Both the position numbers and the translations under genes were made by a program. Shown one piece after another: positions 17,766 through 27,386 of a stretch of 64,000 bases of DNA. Every line of letters begins with the position of its first letter. Position 1 is the first letter of the stretch. The notes under the pieces were generated by a model. The model saw only the letters and a program-made list of their open reading frames with translations, did no database searches and was not told the origin of the DNA. Source of the stretch: Nodularia spumigena CCY9414 (GTDB lineage: Bacteria > Cyanobacteriota > Cyanobacteriia > Cyanobacteriales > Nostocaceae); NCBI RefSeq assembly GCF_000340565.2, contig NZ_CP007203.1:2907824-2971823 (forward strand), in the 5' to 3' direction.

Positions 17766-19625
17766 CTAAAAAATCAGACTTAAAAACTGTACTCCCCAGA
17801 ATGGCCAAGTTACCCATGCACATAAACAGCCTACACCCACAAGCACAGTAAATGCATAAAATTGGGTTTGTCCAGAGTTACTGTATTTCAAACCTTCGCC
17901 ACCTAACAGCGAAAACAACCCCACTAAATTCACGATACCATCGACTACAAAACGGTCAATCATATCAGCAAGTTTAGAAAGTTGAGCCACCCCAAAAATG
18001 ATTGTCATGCGATAGAGTTTGGGTGTGTAAAAGTCGTAAGCAAATAAATCTTGTAAAGGTTTCCAAGGGAGGCGAATTGGTTTGGGAATATTGCCCAAAT
18101 AAATGACAGCGCTAATGCTGCAACCAAAAATACTTGACCAAATCAGTAATAGGACGACATCCTTATTTAGACTTGCCCAATCAGGTAAGATCGATAAGCT
18201 TTGTAACACTAAAGGCAAATGTAGTACAAAGCCAAATAAAATCATCATGGGTAGCATCATCGGCCAATGAACTTCAGGCGATCGCTCACTCATTTCTTTA
18301 GCTTTACCACCGAAAATTAAGCCAAATTCTCTCGTTAAACTAAAGGCTGTTAAGGCGTTAACTAAAATAATAATTCCCACTAACCAAGGGGAACTTTCCC
18401 ACAGTCCATCAGCTAATTTCACCAAAGCCCAAAAGCTACCTAAAGGGGGAAAACCAATTAAACCCAAAGTTCCCACTACAAAAGCTAACCCAGAAATGGG
18501 GCGACGTGTCCATAAACCACCAAGTTGAGTCACATCTTGGGTGATACCATTCCAAACAATACCGCCGGTACTCATTACCAAGAGTGCAGATGCTACAGCG
18601 TGAGTAAGTACCAACAATAGTGCTGTTTCTTCTTGTTGTGTACCTACAGAAATGAACACTAAGCCCATGTAAGCACTAACAGAATAAGATAAGCAGCGTT
18701 TTAAGTCAATTTGAGCGATCGCAATTAAAGATGCGCCCACAGCAGTCACTGCACCAATGGCGACAATAAACGCTGAAACCACAGGTGATAAAGTTAAGAC
18801 AGGTTGCAGTTTAATTAATACCCAAGCACCACTCGCAACTACTACCGAGTTCCGCAAAATTGTACTAGGAACAGGGCCTTCCATCGCTTCATCTAACCAC
18901 AAATGCAAAGGAAATTGAGCGCATTTACCCATTGGCCCGGCAACTAATGCTAAACCTACTAATGTAATCACCTTTGGATCTACTTGAGTATTACTAGCCC
19001 ATACTGCTAACTCTGTATAATCCCAAGTACCTGATAAAGTCCATAAACCCAAGACTCCCATTAGTAAGAATAAATCTCCTACCCGCTTGGTTAAGAAAGC
19101 ATCTCTAGCTCCAGTTACTACCAAAGGTTGACTAAACCATAAGCCCACCAATAGATAGGTTCCTAATGTGAGGACTTCCAAAATTACATAGCTAAAAAAC
19201 AAATTATTGCACAAAGCTAAGGCACATAATCCCGCTTCAAATAATCCCAATAAAGAATAGAAGCGACCCCAACCCCAATCCATTTCCATGTAACCAATGG
19301 CAAAAATTTGGGCTAGCCAATTTAAGCCAGTTACTACCACCATTGCGCCTATACTTACCGAAGAAATTTCTAAGGAAATGGTGAGATTCAAACCTGCGGT
19401 AGATAGCCAAGGAATAAATATTTCTTGGGGTGGTTGGTTCCAAGTTGATTGTAAAGCTAAGACACTATGAACTAATGCCAAAAAGGTCATGATTAAATTT
19501 ACATAACCTGCTGGTCTTGGGCCTGTTTTGCGAATGATTCCTGGTGACCAAGGAATCGCCAAAAGTCCACCTAATAAGGCATAGCAAGGAACTAGCCAAA
19601 CAGTCTCCAGTAGAAACTGAGCCAT
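17766..19625 (-). CDS. ndhF: NDH-1 subunit NdhF (CO2-uptake type paralogue)
   Basis: The largest antiporter-like subunit (complex I subunit 5) of NDH-1. ATG 19625 (MAQFLLETVWLVPCYALLGG) gives 619 residues. The conserved channel stretches are seen: YVILEVLTLGTYLLVGLWFS, GKCAQFPLHLWLDEAMEGPVP and IAQIDLKRCLSYSVSAYMG; the C-terminal lateral-helix region follows. It is the first gene of the ndhF-ndhD-CO2 hydration operon, with 111 bp to ndhD. The 550-bp upstream region contains repeats; no NdhR site could be assigned. Confidence 0.93.
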   Translation of the reverse strand: MAQFLLETVWLVPCYALLGGLLAIPWSPGIIRKTGPRPAGYVNLIMTFLALVHSVLALQSTWNQPPQEIFIPWLSTAGLNLTISLEISSVSIGAMVVVTGLNWLAQIFAIGYMEMDWGWGRFYSLLGLFEAGLCALALCNNLFFSYVILEVLTLGTYLLVGLWFSQPLVVTGARDAFLTKRVGDLFLLMGVLGLWTLSGTWDYTELAVWASNTQVDPKVITLVGLALVAGPMGKCAQFPLHLWLDEAMEGPVPSTILRNSVVVASGAWVLIKLQPVLTLSPVVSAFIVAIGAVTAVGASLIAIAQIDLKRCLSYSVSAYMGLVFISVGTQQEETALLLVLTHAVASALLVMSTGGIVWNGITQDVTQLGGLWTRRPISGLAFVVGTLGLIGFPPLGSFWALVKLADGLWESSPWLVGIIILVNALTAFSLTREFGLIFGGKAKEMSERSPEVHWPMMLPMMILFGFVLHLPLVLQSLSILPDWASLNKDVVLLLIWSSIFGCSISAVIYLGNIPKPIRLPWKPLQDLFAYDFYTPKLYRMTIIFGVAQLSKLADMIDRFVVDGIVNLVGLFSLLGGEGLKYSNSGQTQFYAFTVLVGVGCLCAWVTWPFWGVQFLSLIF

Positions 19626-19887
19626 GAAATTAACCTCTGGATTTGTAGCACAAATTAGCCATTCTGGGAGCAAATTTAAGGCTCTCAGTCAGCAATTGAT
19701 TGTAAATAGACGAAATTTATTTTTGCTTAATATTATTTTTATTTTACCGTTATATTTACCAAAAAGGAATTATTTAACAAAATAAATCGATGATGTCTAC
19801 TGTAATTAATTCTTATATAATCATTTTTGGGTATTAACCATAGATTATACTCTATGGATGAGGCTGGAGTTAATTTAGTATAACTGA

Positions 19888-20211
19888 TTGAATTTTATCC
19901 GACACAAGGGCGGGCATCTTTGCCCACCCCACAAGAGTTTCACTATTGCTCTTTGGATCTCATCTACCTGCAACCTGCTGTATATCTCTTGACTGATAAC
20001 TGATAACTGTTAATATTGGCTACCTGATTTGCGATGTTCAACAGCTTGAATTGTATCCGTACACAAGGGCGGGCATCTTTGCCCACCCCACAAGAGTTTC
20101 ACTGTTGCTCTTTGTATCTCATCTACCTGCAACCTGCTGTATATCTCTTGACTGATAACTGATAACTGTTAACTGTTAATATTGGCTACCTGATTTGCGA
20201 TGTTCAACAGC
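19888..20211. repeat. Tandem duplication including the 3' end of flv1
   Basis: Unit 1 (19888-20045) and unit 2 (20046-20211) are nearly identical. Each holds the palindrome GGGCGGGCA-tctt-TGCCCACCCC, the ACAAGAGTTTCAC tail, a CTGATAACTGATAACTGTTA stretch, and then the last 11 codons plus stop of flv1. Unit 2 ends inside the real flv1 gene; unit 1 carries an orphan copy (20010-20045). Unit 2 has one extra AACTGTT heptamer. The rest of the gap from 19626 to 19887 is AT-rich without a recognised feature. Confidence 0.85.
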
Positions 20212-21907
20212 AGTCACACCATCGTTTTCTAACACTTCCCCTTGCTCGACCACGGCATAAATTAAGCATCTATCACCACATTCAAGTAGGTTGGTGACGG
20301 TACATTCTAAATAAGCTAATGCTTCAGTTAAGACTAAACAACCATTATCAGCAGTTTTTGTCTCCAGATTGGTAAAGGGATTTTCTCCTAATGTGCTTTG
20401 ACGGAAAAAATAACGTCGTAAATTTCTATCTTCTTTGAGAATATTTAGCACAAATCTATCCCCAGGTTGACGCATTAAGTCTGCATTCTGATCTTGAGCA
20501 ACAGCAATCATAATTCCTGGGGGATTAAATGTGGCTTGAGATACCCATGAAGTTAAAATACCTTTATGGCTTTCTAAATCACGGGTGGTGACTACACACA
20601 AAGAACCAATAATTCTGCCTACGGCTTGTTCGGTACGGTCGATTTTAGCTTCTGGAACGACTTGGCGGGGAGTACGCAGTTTCTTGGTTTTCTTTAAGGT
20701 TTGGGCAAAAGTCGCACCTGCGGCTTGACATTGTTCGAGAATTTCTTGTGTAGGGCTAAAGCGGACTCGAATTGTTTCAAAGCCTAAACGGTAGTTAGCA
20801 TCTTTGAGTTTACCTTCAATTAAATCTATGGCTTCGCCACTCCAACCGTAGGAACCAAATACCCCAGCTAACTTAGTTTTCGCCGCCGTTGAGAGTATTA
20901 TACCTAAAGCCGTTTGAATTTGGGTTGGTGCATGACCGCCTAAAGTGGGAGAACCGATAATAAATCCATCGCTAGCGTCGATTATCCGGGTAATGTCTGC
21001 GGGGTCTGCGAGTTCACAGTTGATGGATTCGACATTTACACCATTTTCAATTAAACCTTGAGCGATCGCATTGGCTAAAATTGCTGTACTGCCATAAGCA
21101 GAAGTATACAGCAAAGCGACGCTTAAATCTTGAGATTTTTGTGCTTGACACCATTGACGGTAATCATAAGTAAAACGACTGAGGCTATAACGCACCACTG
21201 GCCCATGACCAGGAGCATAACATCTAGCTCCCAACACCGCCAATTTATCTAAAGTTGCTTCCACTTGTTTGGCTTGGGGCGCATGAAGACAGTCGAAGTA
21301 ATAATGACGTTCCGCGTCTAATGTTTTCCAGTCTTCATCAAATAAGGTATCTTCGCAAATATGCGCGCCAAAAAAATTTATCTGTGTACAGAATCTGGGT
21401 TACAGGGTCGTAGGTACAAAGACCATCAGGCCAACGAGGAGTAGGAACTGTGATAAATGTCAAGTGATGTCCTTGTCCTAAATCCAAAGTATCCTCAAAA
21501 CGCACAGCTTGAATGCGTGATTCCCACTCAGGAAAATCAGTTTTTAAAGCATTCGCAGCAGGACGGGAGCAAATTACAATAGCTTGCGGTGCTAGGGAAA
21601 GCAACTTTTCCAGGGTAACTCGGCGGTTGGGGTTGACGTGACCGAGAATTATATAATCGAGACTAATGAAATCAAGATGTTGGGCTAGTTGTTCTAGGTA
21701 AATAGCCGTGAAAGATTCACCAGGAGGGTCAATTAACGCTTTTTTGTCAGCTTGAATTAGATAAGAATTGGCTGTAGTCCCCTTTTGACGGGAATACTCA
21801 ATTTCAAATTTTAGACGTTCCCAAGTGCGCGATCGCAACATTAGCGTTTGTTCACCAATATTTGCCACTTGTACATCTCTGGGGCGACTGAATGTAACAA
21901 CGGTCAT
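20176..21907 (-). pseudogene. flv1: Flavodiiron protein Flv1 (A-type, C-class), frameshifted
   Basis: Flv1 pairs with Flv3 to reduce O2 to water with photosynthetic electrons. Frame one (21907 to 21338) holds the beta-lactamase-like domain, ending YTDKFF. A run of seven A (21370-21376, + strand) has one base more than needed: with six, the protein continues YTDKFFGAHICED into the second frame, which runs through the flavodoxin domain and flavin-reductase domain to the stop at 20178. The diiron ligands are replaced (GHVNPNR instead of HxExDH), typical of Flv1. The rest is undamaged, so this is either a sequence error, a recent mutation or slippage. The gene is 298 bp downstream of flv3. Confidence 0.85.
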
Positions 21908-22007
21908 AATATTCTCCTCAGTTGGGAATGGATATTAATACTCTTTGACTTTTGACTTTTAACCAGGACTTACGCAAAATCATGAAAAAACGAACCACAT
22001 TCGCGTA

Positions 22008-22118
22008 GCGTCTCCCCTTCTCCCAAAGGGAGAGGCTAGCGCCAAGGGAGAAGAACGCGTTGGCGCTAGCCTCTCCCCTTCTCCCAAAGGGAGAGGCTAG
22101 CGCCAAGGGAGAAGGTCG
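22008..22118. repeat. Palindromic repeat cluster between flv3 and flv1
   Basis: Two direct copies of a roughly 40-bp unit (CCCTTCTCCCAAAGGGAGAG then GCTAGCGCCAAGGGAGAAG) flank an inverted core around GCGTTGGCGCTAGCCTCT. The cluster can fold into several alternative hairpins and fills the 298-bp gap of the flv3-flv1 pair, so it could affect mRNA processing between the two genes. Confidence 0.8.
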
Positions 22119-22205
22119 CCAAGTGAAGAAGTGAAGAGGTTCAGAAATTATTTAGGACTGCTATATCATTGGGGATTGGGGATGGGGTTTCAATCTTAAA
22201 TTGAT

Positions 22206-23957
22206 TTAGTAATGATTGCCGATTTTGCGGTGATGAACTGTGGTCAGGGCGTTGACGTTGGCGACTCTACCAGTTTGGACAGTGCTGTAAATAACCCAAT
22301 GGTCGCCACAATCCATGCGGCTGGTGATTTCACATTCCATATAGGCTAAAGCGTCTGCAAGGATGGGGGAATTATTACTTGCTGGATAAGTTTTTACTCC
22401 TTCAAAACGGTCTGCACCGGGAGCAAAACGCTTGAGGAAATGTTTCATTAATCCTTGATAGTTATCTTCTCCGAGGACATTTAAAACAAAGCGATCGCCT
22501 CGTTTCATTAAAGATTCAATTGCGCGTTCTTTAGAAACAGCAATGGCTACCCCTAAAGGTTTTAAACTTGCTTGTGTCACCCAAGAAGCCAACATCGCAC
22601 TTTCAATTTCACCTTTTTTGGTGGTAATGATATATAATCCAGTGCTAATTCTGCCTAAAGCTTTTTCTAATTCGGAGTTAATGGATTTGATTTTTTTGAT
22701 AGTGCGATCGCCTCCGGCGCGGCTTTGCCGATCGCGCGTCAACCATTGACCCATATCTGTACCCGCTTCTGCACACAATTGTTCTGCTCTTTCTCCTGGA
22801 GTTTCTTTAATTAAAATCGGGGGAAATGCTTCAAATAATCCTAATTCTTGAAACTTATTCCGTAAGGGATAAACAGGCTCATCTTCTCCACCACCAGACT
22901 CTAATAAACCTATTGATTGCTTCTGATGCACAGCCGCCAAAATAGTATTTAAAGCAGCTTGAGCCGTAACTGAATATTGGGATGGCATAGCAATCACTAT
23001 ACCAGAAGCTTGAGATACTAATTCTCTCACTTCTTGTGGTTCAGCACTATTGAGGTCTATCAATTCTACAGCTACACCTGTTTTATTACATCCCAGCCCC
23101 AAATGATGGGCTAAATGTTCACTATAGCCGTAATCTTCAGCATAAAACAAAGCAACTAATATCTCTGTTTTAGCTTGTTCTAAACTCCAGGTTAGATACT
23201 TGTTTAACCATTGGTGAATATGATGTTTTAAGAGCGGTCCGTGACCTGTAGCTACTGTCTTAATTTCTAAGTTTGCAATCCGTTTTAAAGCTGCTAAGAC
23301 AGACCGGGCATTCGGTCCCATGAGACAATCATAGTAATATTTAAAATCTTCTTCAATCATGGAGAAATTTTCATCATAGGTATGGTCATCACAATAGTGC
23401 ATCCCAAACACATCGCAGGTGTAGAGAATACCTGTTTTGTGATCGTAGGTCAAAATAGTATCAGGCCAGTGTAAGTTAGGTGCTGATATAAATTCTAATT
23501 GGTGATCATTACCTAAATCTAAACGTTCTCCGCTTTTGACCAGCAGCGATTTAAATGGCTGGTGAAGCATATTTTCTAGAAACTGAATTGCTACCCTAGA
23601 ACCAACAATAGTAATCTCAGGCGCTAACTGCAAAATATCCTTAACTAAACCACTATGGTCTGGTTCCGTGTGGCTAACAATTAAATAGTCTATTTTATTG
23701 GGGTCAATTAAGCCCGCAACTATCTCAAGATATAGTTCCTCAAATTTGCGATGGGAAGTGTCAACTAAGGCAATTTTTTCACCTTGAATTAAGAAAGAGT
23801 TATATGTTGTTCCATTTCTTAAACCAAATTCCACATCAAAACGCTCCCGATCCCAATCGAGACAGCGAATAGCAGTGGTGTTATGGGCAATTTCTACTGT
23901 TTGGACAGTCAAACGTCCGACATTAATAGCTGGAGTATTTTCTGTAAGTATGACCAT
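22206..23957 (-). CDS. flv3: Flavodiiron protein Flv3
   Basis: The 583-residue protein has a metallo-beta-lactamase domain (1-250), a flavodoxin domain (about 260-410) and a C-terminal flavin reductase domain (about 430-583), the C-class arrangement unique to oxygenic phototrophs. The canonical diiron ligands are present: HTEPDH, H in APNLHWPD, D in TCDVFG and H in ATGHGP, as expected for Flv3 (or Flv4) and unlike Flv1. An adjacent flv3-flv1 order matches the heterocyst pair flv3B-flv1B of Anabaena as I recall it, which protects nitrogenase from O2. No sll0218-like gene is present, arguing against flv4-flv2. Confidence 0.88.
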   Translation of the reverse strand: MVILTENTPAINVGRLTVQTVEIAHNTTAIRCLDWDRERFDVEFGLRNGTTYNSFLIQGEKIALVDTSHRKFEELYLEIVAGLIDPNKIDYLIVSHTEPDHSGLVKDILQLAPEITIVGSRVAIQFLENMLHQPFKSLLVKSGERLDLGNDHQLEFISAPNLHWPDTILTYDHKTGILYTCDVFGMHYCDDHTYDENFSMIEEDFKYYYDCLMGPNARSVLAALKRIANLEIKTVATGHGPLLKHHIHQWLNKYLTWSLEQAKTEILVALFYAEDYGYSEHLAHHLGLGCNKTGVAVELIDLNSAEPQEVRELVSQASGIVIAMPSQYSVTAQAALNTILAAVHQKQSIGLLESGGGEDEPVYPLRNKFQELGLFEAFPPILIKETPGERAEQLCAEAGTDMGQWLTRDRQSRAGGDRTIKKIKSINSELEKALGRISTGLYIITTKKGEIESAMLASWVTQASLKPLGVAIAVSKERAIESLMKRGDRFVLNVLGEDNYQGLMKHFLKRFAPGADRFEGVKTYPASNNSPILADALAYMECEITSRMDCGDHWVIYSTVQTGRVANVNALTTVHHRKIGNHY

Positions 23958-24172
23958 TGTTTTTCACCTAAAAAATATGGGGAATTCAGTATGCTTTTAT
24001 CTTGAACTAAAAACCCTAATTAGTAAAATCGCAATTTCTCAAGCGATTGATTAGTAATATTTATTGTTTATTTGCATTGAAGCAGCATTGAATTTTGTCA
24101 ATACTAACCATTTCCAAACTCTTATACTCACTTTGAGTAGTGAATAGTGATGAATTTTGGGCGTTATCTCAC

Positions 24173-24195
24173 GCAGAGGCGCAGAGGCGCAGAGA
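24173..24195. repeat. Short CGCAGAGG tandem repeat
   Basis: Three tandem CGCAGAGG/CGCAGAGA units. The repeat lies 26 bp upstream of the truncated dioxygenase fragment and may mark its deletion junction. Confidence 0.65.
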
Positions 24196-24221
24196 ATCAG
24201 AAGGAGTAATATTTAGAGGGT

Positions 24222-24596
24222 TTGGAAAATGCAATTTCAGACGGTGAAAGAACATTGTATCATCTACCACCAAGAAACTATCAGCCAGGACATGATGTGC
24301 CAATGAAAAGGCATCCCATTGTTTCTATTCATCAGGTAACTGGCAAGAAAGGATTATATCTTGGTTCAGATACCTCAATTCCTGTGGGTATGGAGGATAA
24401 ATTGGATTTAGCAAAACAGTTTTGGCAGGATTTGTTTGAAACTGTTCTGGAGCGCACACCAGTTTATACTCATATATGGCAACCTGGTGATCTTGTTGTT
24501 TGGGACAATTCGCAAGTGATGCACGCTGGTATTCCCTACGATGCTAGCAAGTATAAACGCGTTGCTTTACGTGTAGGATTGGTGGACAACAGTTGA
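24222..24596 (+). pseudogene. C-terminal fragment of a TauD/TfdA-type Fe(II)/2-oxoglutarate dioxygenase
   Basis: The frame encodes only the C-terminal third of the family: MKRHPIVSIHQVTGKKGLYLG, then WDNSQVMHAGIPYD with the distal metal His, and RVALRVGL with the 2-oxoglutarate-binding Arg. The N-terminal part with the HxD metal motif is absent, and no ATG precedes the homology; the frame opens at a TTG beside a repeat. An enzyme cannot be formed, so this is a gene remnant. TauD relatives oxidise sulfonates, phenoxyacids or similar small acids. Confidence 0.72.
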
Positions 24597-24706
24597 TATT
24601 TTCTACTGTTTGGCAGCAATATCAGAAATGTTAATCATCTTTTATCCGGATTAATCTCGAAACGAATGAATAGTACTTTAAATTAAGTCCCCATGCCTAA
24701 AAAATT

Positions 24707-25030
24707 ATGGACATACCTCAGCGCGTATCAATTCGCTACAAAGATACGTCCTACAATAGTAATGAAATCCGCTTAAAGACTTTCCGGCTTGGTTTTCAAA
24801 TATGGGATGAACAAACCAAAGCCAGACAGACTGAACTTTATGATTTTATCTTCTCTGGCTTAAAACAAGTTGACCGCCAAGACCGTTATATGTTTTCTTT
24901 GCTGTTTATCGAGTTAGCAGAACTCATCCGCAACTCTCAGCTAGACAGAAGTATGAAAGAGGTTTTAATTAAAACAGCTTTTAGTGAGTTTGCTTACGCG
25001 TTAGCAGATTTTGAAAATGCGAGTAAATAA
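24707..25030 (+). CDS. Small conserved hypothetical protein
   Basis: The 107-residue protein is soluble and mostly helical, with no signal peptide or known motif; MFSLLFIELAELI and VLIKTAFSEFAYALADFENA are amphipathic helices. The function is not recognised. It lies between the dioxygenase fragment and a beta-barrel-like gene, 83 bp upstream of the latter on the same strand. Confidence 0.55.
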   Translation: MDIPQRVSIRYKDTSYNSNEIRLKTFRLGFQIWDEQTKARQTELYDFIFSGLKQVDRQDRYMFSLLFIELAELIRNSQLDRSMKEVLIKTAFSEFAYALADFENASK

Positions 25031-25113
25031 CAATTTATGTTTTGCAGGGGGTTTGATTTATTGTGGAGAATGTCAGATTTTGCCAGACATAATTAACCAC
25101 TTTTAAATATCAG

Positions 25114-26178
25114 ATGCAACCCCACAATTGGAAAAATTTATTGTTTTCTATTTGGTTAGCTTCCAATATTACAAAGGGTTGTGGTATTGCGGTAAATACG
25201 GCTTTGGCTGTAAATTTAGATATGGAAAATACTGGTAATAGTCCACGGCTGAATGAGTCACTCCAGCTAGAATTACAGCCAAGGGATTTTTTACCATTTT
25301 CCCCAATACCAATTGAGCAACTTTTGCATCAGTCTCAGAGAGATAAAGCTGAAAGGCTAGAAAGGCTAAGACGGCGGTTGCGTGTGGGAAGACAGCCAAT
25401 ATCTGATGAGTCAGATAGGTTTCAGGAAATGGGGTTGCGGGTGCGCGAGAAACCTTTGCCTGAGTTGAAACCTATAGGCAATTTACAAGCTCGTTTCGGT
25501 TATTATCATACCAGCAATGTTTTTTCTTCTGATGTTAACCCTATAGAAGATGGTTTGATTTCTTTTGGAGTGAAACTAGCTTCTGTATATTTCCCTTTGG
25601 GATCTCAGACTTTTGTGAATGGCTCAATTGATGGTAGCTTGGGTCGTTATGTCAACCAATCCATCTATAATTACAATCGGGCAAAATTTTACTTGAGTGT
25701 TTACCAACAGCTATCGCCACGAATGCATGGAACAATTGCCTGGAGTAATCAACAGTTGTTCTATGCTAAGAATAGCGATCGCTTTTTAAGTGAAAATTCT
25801 CTGTCGCTGTCTTTAGGACGACGAGACCCCCTCACTCCACAATTAACGCTCAATAGTTTTTATGAGTTTAAACTAAATTTTGCGGAGCCAAATAGCCGTA
25901 GTCGGATGATCAATTCTGGGCGGGTTTCTTTAAACTATACATTACAACAGCCTCTGAAAGTCGGTCTGAATTACCAGTTAAAGTTTTCAGACTTTACACA
26001 ACGACAACGAAATGACTATTATCATCAGCTATATGCTAGCTTGATTTACCAAATATCTGACTCTAGCAAGATTAATTTACAGAGTGGCTGGAGATTTGGT
26101 GATTCTACAGACAAGAAGATTAATTTTGATGGCTGGTTTTTTAGTATTAATTATAATTGGCGATTAGGTCAGTTTTGA
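25114..26178 (+). CDS. Putative outer-membrane beta-barrel protein
   Basis: The 354-residue protein has a hydrophobic N-terminus ending near ALAVNL, consistent with export, then a charged helical stretch (LHQSQRDKAERLERLRRRLRV). From residue 125 it is a series of alternating strands such as LQARFGYYHTSNV, SLSLSLGRR, VSLNYTLQ and FFSINYNWRLGQF. Ending in Phe after alternating aromatic residues is typical of outer-membrane barrels. About 12 strands could be formed. No specific family is recognised. The 3' end overlaps the convergent sulfurtransferase gene by 15 bp. Confidence 0.6.
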   Translation: MQPHNWKNLLFSIWLASNITKGCGIAVNTALAVNLDMENTGNSPRLNESLQLELQPRDFLPFSPIPIEQLLHQSQRDKAERLERLRRRLRVGRQPISDESDRFQEMGLRVREKPLPELKPIGNLQARFGYYHTSNVFSSDVNPIEDGLISFGVKLASVYFPLGSQTFVNGSIDGSLGRYVNQSIYNYNRAKFYLSVYQQLSPRMHGTIAWSNQQLFYAKNSDRFLSENSLSLSLGRRDPLTPQLTLNSFYEFKLNFAEPNSRSRMINSGRVSLNYTLQQPLKVGLNYQLKFSDFTQRQRNDYYHQLYASLIYQISDSSKINLQSGWRFGDSTDKKINFDGWFFSINYNWRLGQF

Positions 26179-26997
26179 CTCATAACTAATCCAGTCACTC
26201 CAACTACCAGCATAAAGTTTTCCTGTGTGAATATTGGCTAGTTCCAAAGAAAGTAAATTCACACAAGCAGTTACACCAGAACCACAGTAAACTAGAATTT
26301 CTGCGGTTTTTTCTAGTTTCTCCCACCGTTGGCGTTGCTCTGATGGGGAAAGTAAATAACCAGAAGAGTTTGTAATTTCTTGCCAAGGATAGTTAATAGC
26401 ACCGGGAATATGACCAGCAATTGTATCTATTGGTTCTCGTTCTCCTCGGTAGCGATCGCTTTCTCTGGAATCGACTAAAGCTACTTCTGGTAAATCTTTG
26501 CGACTTTTCACAGTTTCAAAATCTACTAACAATTCTGGTCTAATTTTGGGTATAAAATTACCTGACTTGGGTAGCGAAATCACATTGGTAACAGCATAAC
26601 CAGCTTTTTGCCATGCTGTAAATCCTCCATCTAATACAACTACTTGCTCATGTCCTAGATAACGTAATAACCACCAAAGACGAGATGCAAAAGCCAAGCG
26701 CGAATCATCATAAGCAACAACTAAAGTGTTTGGGGAATTTACTCCAATTGCTGATAATTTGTGAGCGAGATCATTGACATTAGGTAAAGGATGTCTACCG
26801 CCATGCTGACCTACAGGACTGGAAAGATCCTGATTCAAATCTAAATAATAAGAATTCTCGATGTGACTTGCTTGGTATTGTTGTTTTCCTAGTTGAGGAT
26901 CAGCAAGAGAAAAGCGACAATCTACAATGACGATGTGTGGATCATGAAGATGTTCAAAAAGCCAAGTTGGGGAAACAACCAGTTGGGTATTATCCAT
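26164..26997 (-). CDS. Sulfurtransferase (two-domain rhodanese, SseA-like)
   Basis: The 277-residue protein has two rhodanese domains. The inactive N-terminal one includes VVDCRFSLADP and VAYDDSRLAFASRLWWLLRYLGH; the C-terminal one carries the catalytic loop CGSGVTACVN. CGSGVT resembles 3-mercaptopyruvate sulfurtransferases more than the CRKGVT of thiosulfate types, so mercaptopyruvate is the more likely donor. The length fits the family. Monocistronic. Confidence 0.9.
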   Translation of the reverse strand: MDNTQLVVSPTWLFEHLHDPHIVIVDCRFSLADPQLGKQQYQASHIENSYYLDLNQDLSSPVGQHGGRHPLPNVNDLAHKLSAIGVNSPNTLVVAYDDSRLAFASRLWWLLRYLGHEQVVVLDGGFTAWQKAGYAVTNVISLPKSGNFIPKIRPELLVDFETVKSRKDLPEVALVDSRESDRYRGEREPIDTIAGHIPGAINYPWQEITNSSGYLLSPSEQRQRWEKLEKTAEILVYCGSGVTACVNLLSLELANIHTGKLYAGSWSDWISYESKLT

Positions 26998-27031
26998 AAT
27001 TACTCAAAATATATATCTCATTAAAATTGCT

Positions 27032-27300
27032 ATGCCAGAGTTAGAAAATTTATACCACAAATCACAGCCGATGGTTCATTTACATTTGTCTCCCAAGAGT
27101 TTGGTGAATTGTTTCATAGCCATTTTGGAGCGAAACAGGAAAGTTTTTGGAAGTTTGTAGTTCCTACTAAATTAGTCAAATATGCTCACAAACGAGTTTT
27201 GCGGCTATGAGATATTTGTTATGGTCTAGGATACAACACAGCTGCCGCATCAAACTATATACTGATTCTGAGGACTGCAAGCATCAACTGTAATTCACAT
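27032..27300 (+). pseudogene. mnmD-like tRNA methyltransferase, N-terminal remnant
   Basis: Starting at ATG 27032, MPELEN is followed by a missing base; in the next frame the DNA reads FIPQITADGSFTFVSQEFGE, LFHSHFGAKQESFWKFV and VLRL-stop-DICYGLGYNTAAA. This is the start of the cyanobacterial MnmC2/MnmD-type SAM methyltransferase for the wobble uridine, including its DICYGLGYNTA motif. A frameshift in AAAATTT, an in-frame TGA at 27208-27210 and loss of everything after the SAM motif show real decay. It is not a functional gene. Confidence 0.75.
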
Positions 27301-27356
27301 ACCAGCTACTTTTACAGCAAATTTTTAGAAGTTTTTATAATTTAGATTACCAAATG

Positions 27357-27386
27357 TAAAATTTGTATCTTAAACTACAAATTTTA
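27357..27386. repeat. Perfect 11-bp inverted repeat
   Basis: TAAAATTTGTA and TACAAATTTTA are separated by 8 bp and followed by TTGTATTTTC. It is AT-rich and may be a weak terminator or a protein-binding palindrome. Confidence 0.5.

Noticed and set aside
21918-22106. 62-codon minus-strand ORF between flv3 and flv1
   Set aside because: It is made of the palindromic repeat cluster; the peptide is a translation of repeat units.
20176-23957. flv4-flv2 operon
   Set aside because: No sll0218-like gene lies between, and the ligand substitutions and PTPRWPDGLCTYDP stretch of the second protein fit Flv1.
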